Assembly (NCBI GenBank): GCA_023435545.1
Contig: JAEYRQ010000014.1
Location: 1-5,256 of the forward strand
DNA length: 5,256 nt
Source: Pseudomonadota bacterium
Lineage (GTDB): Bacteria; Pseudomonadota; Alphaproteobacteria; Rhizobiales; Tepidamorphaceae
Reading direction: 5' to 3'
Below the pieces are notes generated by a model. That model had not been told where the DNA came from and did not search any database. It was given only the letters and a program-made list of their open reading frames with translations. The position numbers and the translations under genes are program-made. This document shows, one piece after another, positions 1 to 4,805 of this stretch (the stretch's first letter is position 1; every line of letters begins with the position of its first letter).

Positions 1-303
1 GCGCTGATGTCGGCGATCGTCGATGCGGAGGGCAACCTGGTCTCCGGCGCCGGCGCTGTCTCGGCCCGCAAGGTCAACGACCAGGGGTTCTTCGAGGTTT
101 TCTTCCAGCGTACGGTCGGCAATTGCACCAGCGTCGCCAGCGTCGGCGGCGCCAGCTACGTCTCGACGATCGGCCACGGCATGGCCGAGACCTACAACGT
201 CGCCAATATCGGCGGCGGCACCGGCATCACGGTGCTCACCCGCGACCAGAGCGGCGTGCCGGTCAAGCGCGATTTCCAGGTGATCGTCTTCTGCGCGAAG
301 TGA
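1..303 (+). CDS. Small secreted two-cysteine family protein, type A (5' end missing)
   Basis: The frame is open from the first base (GCG CTG ATG TCG, read ALMS) to TGA at 301-303, so the window edge cuts off the signal peptide and the start of the EAAD-x-TLGMALMS motif. The ATG at base 7 is the internal Met of that motif and not a real start. Counting from the first codon, SGAGAVSA is at residues 15-22, the FFEVFFQR strand leads into Cys42, and the protein ends VIVFCAK with Cys98. The spacing between cysteines is 56, the longest in the array; the extra length is a Gly-rich stretch (IGGGTG). No other cysteine is present. It is a type A member by its FQVIVFC end, although the usual DRPF is KRDF here. 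The function is unknown; an exported beta-rich domain with one disulfide is inferred from the intact paralogs. Confidence 0.85.
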   Translation, partial: ALMSAIVDAEGNLVSGAGAVSARKVNDQGFFEVFFQRTVGNCTSVASVGGASYVSTIGHGMAETYNVANIGGGTGITVLTRDQSGVPVKRDFQVIVFCAK

Positions 304-499
304 GCGGCGGGCCGCATCCCCGCTTGCAACGACCGAAACCCGTTCTCGCTGCCGGCGAAATCGACGCGAAACGGCGATGCCGGTCGAATGGGCAGGGCGC
401 AAGGGATGAGGCGCCGTCTCCATCGCCGTCAACTCCCGGCAGAAGGCATGTTCCGCCGGAGCTCCCGGGGATGTGGCGCGCCAGACAACCGAGATGGCC
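304..499. other. Intergenic region between the first two genes
   Basis: About 196 bases contain no family motif in any frame that I could find. The stretch holds only a short GGCG...CGCC inverted repeat near 411-427 and no clear promoter. The ribosome binding site for the next gene is weak (GAGA at 491-494). Confidence 0.4.
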
Positions 500-955
500 A
501 TGACTGGACTGAAGTCTGCAGCCGGTTGCGCGATGCTCGCTTTGACCCTGGCGCTCGCGGCGGCGCCGACGCCTCTTCCCGCCCAGAGCATAACGTCGCC
601 GGGCGCCGGTCAGGGCGCGCCGGCCCTTGCCGAGGCGGCCGACAAGAAGCTCGGCATGGCCCTGATGTCGGCCCTCGTCAGCGAGACAGGCGGGCTCGTC
701 AAGGGCGCCGGGGCAGTGCGAGTGGAGAAGCAGCAGGGATCGACTGGCATCTATCGCGTCACATTCATTCGCGACATTCGCGACTGCACCTTATCTGCGA
801 GCCTCGCCAGTCCGCACGTGGGATCTATCTTCGGCGGGCACGTCTGGGTCGCATACGCGGTGGAAGGGAGGGACATGGCACACGTGATCACCGGGGATAT
901 CAACGGTATCCAAGCCGATCGGCCATTCTCGCTGCTGGTGTTCTGCGCGGAGTGA
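500..955 (+). CDS. Small secreted two-cysteine family protein, type A
   Basis: I chose ATG 500 (151 residues) because it gives a compact signal peptide, and because the bases before it (ACCGAGATGGCC) match the layout upstream of the paralog at 2972 (ACCGGAGATTGCCG). GTG 473 and ATG 494 are in-frame alternatives. Residues 1-28 form a signal peptide with a long Leu/Ala core, cleaved near LPA-QS. A Gly/Pro/Ala linker follows to about residue 44, the longest linker in the array. EAADKKLGMALMS is at 45-57, KGAGAV at 68-73, YRVTFIRDIRDC at 85-96 and ADRPFSLLVFC at 139-149. Cys96 and Cys149 are the only cysteines after the signal peptide (spacing 53). The product is probably periplasmic or secreted with one disulfide. 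Its function is unknown. The family call is firm; the exact start is moderately sure. Confidence 0.87.
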   Translation: MTGLKSAAGCAMLALTLALAAAPTPLPAQSITSPGAGQGAPALAEAADKKLGMALMSALVSETGGLVKGAGAVRVEKQQGSTGIYRVTFIRDIRDCTLSASLASPHVGSIFGGHVWVAYAVEGRDMAHVITGDINGIQADRPFSLLVFCAE

Positions 956-994
956 CCGCGCCGGGACGGCCGCCGTTCCGGTTCCCCCGCATCC

Positions 995-1010
995 TCCGCC
1001 AGATGGCGGA
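995..1010 (+). terminator. Possible terminator-like hairpin after the second gene
   Basis: TCCGCC, AGAT and GGCGGA form a perfect 6-bp stem with a 4-base loop, about 40 bases after the TGA at 953-955. With a bulge, the pairing can extend to GCAT/ATGC (989-1013). No T-run follows, so this is only a weak candidate for transcription termination or mRNA 3'-end protection. Confidence 0.25.
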
Positions 1011-1043
1011 TGCCGCAGTCGCCGTTGCCGTGCAATCCCCGCT

Positions 1044-1074
1044 CGAGGAGGCGCGTCGCCGCGGTGCCTCCTCG
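1044..1074. repeat. Strong inverted repeat upstream of the orphan leader
   Basis: CGAGGAGGC at 1044-1052 is the exact reverse complement of GCCTCCTCG at 1066-1074. One G-T and one C-G pair extend the stem inward to 11 pairs around a 9-base loop (1055-1063). Its right arm is also the first nine bases of the direct repeat at 1066-1108. It could be an RNA hairpin, a protein-binding site or a recombination scar; the sequence does not decide between them. Confidence 0.5.
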
Positions 1075-1108
1075 TCCAGGTCAGCGGAGGAGCATCATGC
1101 GGACTGCA
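1066..1108 (+). repeat. Orphan leader: direct repeat copy 1 with RBS and ATG but no gene
   Basis: These 43 bases match 1187-1229 at 40 positions, at a fixed offset of 121. They include the GCGGAGGAGC ribosome binding site and ATG 1097. After the shared bases the sequence diverges: the frame from ATG 1097 reads MRTASRGPPCRV and onward with no signal peptide or family motif, and it overlaps the real gene out of frame. It looks like the start region of a lost or aborted gene copy, or a duplicated control region. Confidence 0.65.
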
Positions 1109-1186
1109 AGCCGCGGTCCCCCGTGCAGGGTGGCGCGCTGGCGCATCCCGTGGTTTCCTTACGTTGGGGAAGGCGACAACCATTGC

Positions 1187-1229
1187 GCCTCCTCGTCCAT
1201 TTCAGCGGAGGAGCATCATGCGGATTGCA
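1187..1229 (+). repeat. Direct repeat copy 2: functional leader of the gene at 1218
   Basis: This is the partner of 1066-1108 (40 of 43 identical). It carries GGAGGAG at 1207-1213, four bases before ATG 1218. A third, diverged copy lies at 1715-1760. Taken from 1185-1231, it matches that copy at 38 of 47 positions with a 1-base gap. Confidence 0.65.
1189..1213 (+). promoter_or_regulatory. Candidate hairpin covering the ribosome binding site
   Basis: CTCCTC at 1189-1194 is the exact complement of GAGGAG at 1208-1213, which forms most of the Shine-Dalgarno sequence of the gene starting at 1218. The 6-bp stem with a 13-base loop would hide the site from the ribosome. The same pairing exists in the orphan leader (1068-1092), where the CCTCCTC arm could instead pair with GAGGAGG at 1045-1051. 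Complementarity is seen directly; any regulatory role is inference. Confidence 0.3.
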
Positions 1230-1607
1230 CCGATCACGGCCATTGCCGGCCTCGCGATCGCGGTCGCCGGCGGCGTCGCCGGTGTCCGGGCCGCGCCGGA
1301 TCAGACACTCGGCATGGCGATCATGTCGGCCTCGGTCGGTCCGACCGGCATCCTGCTTGACGGCACCGGCGTCGACGACGTGAGCCACACCGGCACGGGT
1401 TCGTATTTCGTCACCTTCCTGCGCGACCTGGTGGGCTGCAACTATGTTGCCAGCGTCGGCCGCACCGACACGTTCATCAATAACAGCGGCGTCGCCAGCG
1501 CGTGGCGGCCGTTTGACATGCCGACGTCCGTGCTTGTCCTCACCCACGACTTCGCCGGGTCGCTTGCCGACCGGCCGTTCCAGGTCATTGTCTTCTGCCC
1601 GAGGTGA
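1218..1607 (+). CDS. Small secreted two-cysteine family protein, type A
   Basis: The 129-residue product starts at ATG 1218, preceded by a strong GGAGGAG site. An upstream in-frame start at 1164 would only place an odd Arg/Pro tail before the signal peptide. Residues 1-25 are a signal peptide (MRIAP start, Ala/Ile/Val core, cut after V-R-A). The mature protein starts almost directly with DQTLGMAIMS (28-37), so it lacks the linker seen in other members. YFVTFLRDLVGC is at 63-74 and ADRPFQVIVFC at 117-127. Cys74 and Cys127 are the only cysteines (spacing 53), consistent with one disulfide. Its signal peptide and leader are very like those of the broken gene at 1747, so the two are recent duplicates. 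The function is unknown; the product is exported, with an inferred beta-rich fold. Confidence 0.9.
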   Translation: MRIAPITAIAGLAIAVAGGVAGVRAAPDQTLGMAIMSASVGPTGILLDGTGVDDVSHTGTGSYFVTFLRDLVGCNYVASVGRTDTFINNSGVASAWRPFDMPTSVLVLTHDFAGSLADRPFQVIVFCPR

Positions 1608-1714
1608 GGTTCGACGGCGACGAGCCGCTCGCGGATCTGCACGCAGGAGATGCGGGACAAGCCGCGCCGGCGGTTCCCATTTGTTCACTACGCCGGGCGA
1701 GGCACGCCGCGGTC

Positions 1715-1760
1715 GCGCCTCCCGGTTCATGTCAGTGGAGACGATCATGCGGATTGCACC
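1715..1760 (+). repeat. Third copy of the leader repeat, upstream of the broken gene
   Basis: This stretch aligns with 1185-1231 at 38 of 47 positions with one 1-base gap, ending in the shared start ATGCGGATTGCACC. Bases further upstream also look related (TTCACTACG here, TTCCTTACG there), so the duplicated unit included the control region as well as the coding part. The CTCC arm and GGAG here can pair over only four bases, so the hairpin seen at 1189-1213 is weakened. Confidence 0.55.
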
Positions 1761-2129
1761 AAACCTTGCCATAGCCGGTCTCGCCTTCGCCCTCGCCGGC
1801 GGCATCGCCGCCGTTCGTGCCGCCCCCGACAAGACACTCGGCCTGGCGATCATGTCGGCGTCAGTCAACGAGGCCGGTACGCTGATATCGGGCGCCGGCG
1901 TGATTGGATCGGTCCAGCACTTGGAGGTGGGCAGGTATCAGCTCACGTTCAACAGCGGGCTGATCGGTTGCACGGTGGTCGCCAGTGTCAGCGCGACGGA
2001 CGGGATCAATCCGGGCTATGCCGCGGTTGGCCGTCTGCCCGAGTTCGACTGGATCCAGGTATGGACGTTCTCATCCGTCGCGCCCTGGCGGACCGCCCTT
2101 TCGGTCTCATCGCATTCTGTCCGAGCTAG
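1747..2129 (+). pseudogene. Type A family gene broken by an apparent 1-base deletion
   Basis: The ATG at 1747 follows GGAGA (1737-1741) and opens a signal peptide close to that of the gene at 1218 (MRIAP start, cut after V-R-A at residue 25). DKTLGLAIMS is at 28-37, a GAG-V-like segment follows, and Cys75 is in place (codon 1969-1971). The frame is normal through QVWTFSSV. It then runs into Pro/Trp/Arg-rich text and ends only at 2205. The family ending ALADRPFGLIAFCPS with a TAG at 2127-2129 is present in the -1 frame from about 2082. Restoring one base near 2065-2083 gives exactly the paralog's length between V-x-T and LADRPF. No slippery heptamer is visible. It is most likely a recent loss of the terminal cysteine region, or a sequencing error. 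Read as it stands, the protein is 152 residues with an aberrant tail. Confidence 0.8.
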
Positions 2130-2230
2130 CAAGCGACGCCCGGCGGCCCCGCCGTCGTGCCATATGAATCGCGACGCCGCTGCGACGGATGAAACGCGGC
2201 GGTGATGCACCGGAAATGCGCCTGAAACCC

Positions 2231-2254
2231 GGCGTCGCCATACGTCCCGACGCC
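2231..2254. repeat. Short inverted repeat upstream of the gene at 2301
   Basis: GGCGTCG (2231-2237) and CGACGCC (2248-2254) are perfect complements around a 10-base loop. It lies about 100 bases after the end of the broken gene and 47 bases before the next start. No T-run follows. The rest of 2130-2300 shows nothing I can name. Confidence 0.3.
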
Positions 2255-2300
2255 AATTCGGCGCCCCTTTCACCGCATCATCTACTCAGGGATACTACCG

Positions 2301-2726
2301 ATGAGACTGCCCTACGCCGCCGCGATCACCGCCGGCATCGCCCTTGCCTGCCTGATGCCGGCCGGTCCCGTCACCGCAAAGACCGCCGCGAAATCCTCCG
2401 CCAAGACCGCGACCGAGGCCGCCGACCAGACGCTCGGCATGGCGCTGATGTCGGTCAGCGTCGATATCGGCGGGTTCGTGATGCACCGTGCCGGCGTCCA
2501 GTCGGTGACGGTCGTGGAGACCGGCATCGCCGAGGTCGTGTTCGAGCGCAGCCTCACCGGCTGCACCGTCGTCGCGAGCGCCACCAACGCCAACCCGAAC
2601 TCCGCATACGGACTCTTCGACGTGAACGCGCGGCGCTGGGGCGACAACATCATCCGCGTCCAGACTTACAATGCGGGGGCGCTGACCAACCGCCCCTTCT
2701 CCGTGCTCGCCTTCTGTTCCGGCTGA
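2301..2726 (+). CDS. Small secreted two-cysteine family protein, type A
   Basis: The product has 141 residues. ATG 2301 is preceded by a modest AGGGA (2288-2292) at eight bases. Residues 1-26 form a signal peptide cut after V-T-A. A Lys/Ala/Ser/Thr linker follows (27-38), then EAADQTLGMALMS at 39-51, a VVFERSLTGC strand to Cys88, and NRPFSVLAFC at 130-139. Cys88 and Cys139 (spacing 51) are the only cysteines outside the signal peptide. Cys17 lies inside the hydrophobic core and lacks a proper lipobox, so I do not call it a lipoprotein. The usual GAG-V-S-A segment is altered to RAGVQSV. The stop codon sits directly on the start of a detached type B half-gene, which marks a recombination junction. 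The molecular role is unknown. Confidence 0.88.
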   Translation: MRLPYAAAITAGIALACLMPAGPVTAKTAAKSSAKTATEAADQTLGMALMSVSVDIGGFVMHRAGVQSVTVVETGIAEVVFERSLTGCTVVASATNANPNSAYGLFDVNARRWGDNIIRVQTYNAGALTNRPFSVLAFCSG

Positions 2727-2887
2727 TCAATGGCTGCCCTGCCAGCGCGACGACTGCGGCTGCCGGACGCATCGCCAGCGTCACCGGCTTCGTCAGCGAC
2801 AATCACGGCTACCGCGTGATCACCTTCAACACCTCGGGAACCGCGGTGGATGCGACGTTCTACATCACCGTGACGTGCGCCCGCTGA
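2723..2887 (+). pseudogene. Detached C-terminal half of a type B family gene
   Basis: In the frame of 2723 the DNA reads LINGCPASAT and onward, then GYRVITFN, and ends FYITVTCAR with TGA at 2885-2887. The first Cys codon is at 2735-2737 and the last at 2876-2878, a spacing of 47 as in the two type B genes at the right end. From first Cys to end it matches the gene at 4803-5225 at 26 of 50 residues without gaps. There is no signal peptide, TLGMALMS motif or start of its own: the first half is missing and the upstream gene's stop overlaps the junction. The half-frame has no internal stop, so the break is recent, or the sequence is kept for some reason. It is probably untranslated. Confidence 0.75.
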
Positions 2888-2971
2888 AGCGCGAGCCCGG
2901 CGCCGACTGTAGCCAGCCCGGGCGGACCAGCATGCGCTGGCCGAACCGGTGCCGCACACCGGAGATTGCCG

Positions 2972-3388
2972 ATGAACCTCTTTTCCCTTGCCGTGACGTT
3001 GGCCTGCGCCGCCGCCGTGACGGTCGCCGCGCCAGTCACCTCCGCGCAGGCCGCCAAGGCCGCCAAGGTCGCACCCGAAGCCGCCGACCAGACGCTGGGC
3101 ATGGCGCTGATGGGCGCCGCGGTGCGGGGCAACGGCACCCTCTATGAGGGCGTCGGCGTCGTCTCCGCGACACGCTCCGGCACCGGCGCCTACCGCGTCA
3201 CCTTCCAGCGCGACATCCGCGGCTGCATCTTGAACGCCACGGCGGCGCTCTTTCCCGGGGACAGCAGCACCGGCGCCTTCGCCTCAGCCTCCTACTACAG
3301 TCAGACCACGGTCTCGGTGCTCATGCGAAATCCATCGGGGACCTTCGTCGATCACTCGATCCAGCTCATGGTGTTCTGCGCGAAGTGA
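2972..3388 (+). CDS. Small secreted two-cysteine family protein, type A
   Basis: ATG 2972 follows GGAGA (2961-2965) at six bases and gives 138 residues; an earlier TTG at 2966 adds nothing useful. Residues 1-25 are a signal peptide (cut after T-S-A), followed by a short Ala/Lys linker, EAADQTLGMALMG at 36-48, GVGVVSA, and the best example of the central strand, YRVTFQRDIRGC at 74-85. The end is IQLMVFCAK with Cys136, spacing 51 from Cys85. In place of DRPF it has DHSI, a departure from the other type A members. The linker and N-terminal motif resemble those of the gene at 2301, suggesting a common duplication. It is an exported protein, probably with one disulfide, and of unknown function. 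Confidence 0.9.
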   Translation: MNLFSLAVTLACAAAVTVAAPVTSAQAAKAAKVAPEAADQTLGMALMGAAVRGNGTLYEGVGVVSATRSGTGAYRVTFQRDIRGCILNATAALFPGDSSTGAFASASYYSQTTVSVLMRNPSGTFVDHSIQLMVFCAK

Positions 3389-3620
3389 GGCGAGGTGCCG
3401 ACGGTCGCCCCGATGCCTCCGTCCGCTCCGCCCGCTGTTTTGAACGAGCCGTCGGTGTGCAGGCGCCCCGCCGCCGATACGTGAGGCGCCGTCTCTGGCG
3501 CCCTCTGACGCTAAATCCGGTGACAGGTGGGCCACGGCGAGCCCGAAGGTTGACTCCCAAACCGCCGTAGCGTCACCATGCAAGTGGTGCCCGGGGCCGC
3601 GGATCCATTTGGGTCCGTGA
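3389..3620. other. Gene-poor stretch with a small palindromic hairpin
   Basis: I see no family motif or credible gene in these 232 bases. GGCGCC at 3485-3490 and again at 3497-3502 can form a 6-bp stem with a 6-base loop. TTGACT at 3550-3555 with CACCAT at 3574-3579 (18-base spacer) is a poor promoter candidate. An in-frame stop (TGA 3618-3620) closes the stretch directly before the second half-gene. Confidence 0.4.
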
Positions 3621-3785
3621 TGCCATGTGTATGACGGTCTTCCCGGACGGCGGCATGAAACCCGAGACCCTGGAGTCCTGTTCACCCTCACGGCGTCCGG
3701 CTCGGGCTACCGCTTGGCCGCCCGCGACATTGCCGGCAACCCCGCCAATGCGGAGTTCTTCATCATATTGACCTGTCGGACCTGA
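3621..3785 (+). pseudogene. Second detached C-terminal half of a type B family gene
   Basis: The frame ending in TGA 3783-3785 reads FTLTASGSGYRLAARD, then AGNPANAEFFIILTCRT. This matches the type B ending in GYR-x-x-x-RD, AG-x-x-A and FFI-x-x-x-C. Going backward, the frame stays open to a Cys codon at 3621-3623, just after an in-frame TGA. That Cys is 51 residues before the final one, against 47 in intact type B genes, and the intervening DGLPGRRHETRDPG stretch does not align well. Homology is clear from about 3672 and only possible from 3621 to 3671. No start, signal peptide or N-terminal motif is present. It is more decayed than the half-gene at 2723-2887. Confidence 0.68.
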
Positions 3786-3847
3786 GACACAGGCACGTCC
3801 CCGCGCCACGGCCACGGAGGCGCCCGACGCAAGCAAGGAGGCGCAGG

Positions 3848-4258
3848 ATGCGTCACGTTTCCACATCCCTGCAGGCCGCGCTGGCGGCGATCATGCTCGC
3901 CGTGATCCTCGCGCCTGGACCGGCATTCGCCCAGGGCGAGGCCGCCGACAAGACGCTCGGCGCCGCGATCTTGTCGGCCAACGTCGCCCTGGACGGCACG
4001 CTGCAGCATGGGGCCGGCGCCGTCTCCGCCCAGAAGGCACCTGCGCTCGGCCCCAACGCCTACGTCGTACAGTTCTCCCGCAATGTCGATAACTCGCGCT
4101 GCACCCTGTCGGCGGCCGTGATCGATTTCCATGCCGACAAGCACTTCGTCGCCACCGCGCTCCCCAGTGGCGTGACCGTCGCCGTCCGGACCTTCGAGGG
4201 AGGCACCGGGGAGCCGGCCGCCGCGCCGTTCCACCTGATCGTTGTCTGCAACCGCTAA
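3848..4258 (+). CDS. Small secreted two-cysteine family protein, divergent type A
   Basis: The start is clear: AAGGAGG (3835-3841), six bases before ATG 3848. The 136-residue product has a signal peptide (1-28, cut after A-F-A), then EAADKTLGAAILS at 31-43 in place of the usual TLGMALMS, and a well-kept HGAGAVSA at 54-61. The strand AYVVQFSRNV (71-80) leads to Cys85 through a longer turn with an added Asn/Ser/Arg (DNSRC). The end is APFHLIVVCNR with Cys134, spacing 49. It is the most divergent intact type A member: no DRPF, and VVC instead of VFC. It begins a compact group of three genes (gaps of 63 and 52 bases) that is probably co-transcribed. The function is unknown; one disulfide and export are inferred. 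Confidence 0.88.
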   Translation: MRHVSTSLQAALAAIMLAVILAPGPAFAQGEAADKTLGAAILSANVALDGTLQHGAGAVSAQKAPALGPNAYVVQFSRNVDNSRCTLSAAVIDFHADKHFVATALPSGVTVAVRTFEGGTGEPAAAPFHLIVVCNR

Positions 4259-4293
4259 GGCACGCCCGACGCCGCACCACACCCCGGCGCGGC

Positions 4294-4324
4294 CGGCGAC
4301 ATCAGCATCGGAGATCGAGAGATG
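4294..4324 (+). repeat. Leader repeat copy 1 with RBS and ATG
   Basis: These 31 bases match 4775-4805 at 27 positions (offset 481). They include AGCATCGGAGATCG, the GGAGA ribosome binding site (4310-4314) and ATG 4322 at a spacing of seven. The similarity continues into the signal peptide code. Confidence 0.65.
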
Positions 4325-4750
4325 CATTACCTTCCGAGGACCTTTCTGGCCGCACTGCTCGGGGCCGGCTTCGCCGCCGCCCTTGCCGCCGCTCCCGCCG
4401 CCGCCCAGGGCCAGGTGCCCATCCTGGGCGGCCCGGCACCGGAAGCCGCCGACCAGACGCTGGGCATGGCGCTGATGTCGGGGCTGGTCAATGGGGTGAC
4501 GGGCACCGTCGAAGAGGACCGGTCCGCCGGGCTTGTTTCGGTCAATCACACGTCTGTCGGCAACTACGACGTAGTGTTCCGCCGAAATATCTATAACTGC
4601 GCCAGCACGATTACGCCGGTTAATTCCAGTCGCATCGCCACCATCTACCACTACGTGGCCGCGAACACGGGATACCGTGTGCTGATCCAGAACTTGGAGG
4701 GAGACCTGGCGAATGCGTCGTTCTTCATCATCGTCATGTGCCCCCGCTGA
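4322..4750 (+). CDS. Small secreted two-cysteine family protein, type B
   Basis: The 142-residue product starts at ATG 4322 with GGAGA seven bases upstream. Residues 1-28 are an Ala-rich signal peptide cut after A-A-A. The mature start QGQVP leads to ILGGPAPEAAD (34-44), TLGMALMS (46-53), a LVSV segment, NYDVVFRRNIYNC (81-93), then SSR, GYRV at 117-120 and FFIIVMC at 134-140. Cys93 and Cys140 are the only cysteines (spacing 47). Type B is defined here by GYRV and the F-F-I-x-V-M-C end in place of DRPF and VFC. It is a close duplicate of the next gene: leader, signal peptide and ILGGPAPEAAD are shared at DNA level, while the region after the first Cys differs strongly. The product is exported and of unknown function. 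Confidence 0.9.
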   Translation: MHYLPRTFLAALLGAGFAAALAAAPAAAQGQVPILGGPAPEAADQTLGMALMSGLVNGVTGTVEEDRSAGLVSVNHTSVGNYDVVFRRNIYNCASTITPVNSSRIATIYHYVAANTGYRVLIQNLEGDLANASFFIIVMCPR

Positions 4751-4781
4751 GGCGCCCCGCGCCGTCGCCCTGCTCGGCGAC
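4751..4781. repeat. Two adjacent short hairpins between the last two genes
   Basis: Directly after the TGA at 4748-4750, GGCGC-CCC-GCGCC (4751-4763) forms a 5-bp stem. It is followed at once by GTCGCC-CTGCTC-GGCGAC (4764-4781), a perfect 6-bp stem. Together they fill most of the 52-base gap before ATG 4803. There is no T-run, so mRNA stability or partial termination is as likely as full termination. Confidence 0.35.
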
Positions 4782-4805
4782 ACGAGCATCGGAGATCGGG
4801 ACATG
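4775..4805 (+). repeat. Leader repeat copy 2 with RBS and ATG
   Basis: This copy is 27 of 31 identical to 4294-4324. It contains GGAGA (4791-4795) seven bases before ATG 4803, and it supports that start for the last gene over any in-frame start inside the previous gene. Confidence 0.65.

Noticed and set aside
388..1383. A 331-codon open frame on the plus strand, out of phase with two family genes
   Set aside because: The product is Arg/Ser/Pro-rich low-complexity text, and it overlaps genes with signal peptides and conserved cysteines.
1095..1868. A 257-codon minus-strand frame
   Set aside because: It is Arg/Ala-rich, lies antisense to the gene at 1218, and has no recognisable domain or ribosome binding site.
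2065..2090. Programmed -1 frameshifting in the gene at 1747
   Set aside because: There is no slippery heptamer at the shift point. The paralog at 1218 encodes the same region in one frame, so a deletion is simpler.
2340..2360. A lipoprotein signal around Cys17 of the gene at 2301
   Set aside because: The residues before Cys (A-L-A) do not fit a normal lipobox, and a good V-T-A signal peptidase I site follows.
2715..2740. A fusion of the gene at 2301 to the half-gene by stop readthrough or slippage
   Set aside because: The half-gene is in another frame, no slippery site is visible, and the upstream protein already ends with the complete family terminus.
407..3495. A shared 14-base string TGAGGCGCCGTCTC at 407-420 and 3482-3495
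   Set aside because: The flanks do not match. In GC-rich DNA of this length one such pair can occur by chance.
3470..3500. GCCGCCGATACG as a decayed N-terminal EAADQT code of the second half-gene
   Set aside because: The likeness is about a dozen GC-rich bases, with no further alignment to the rest of the motif.
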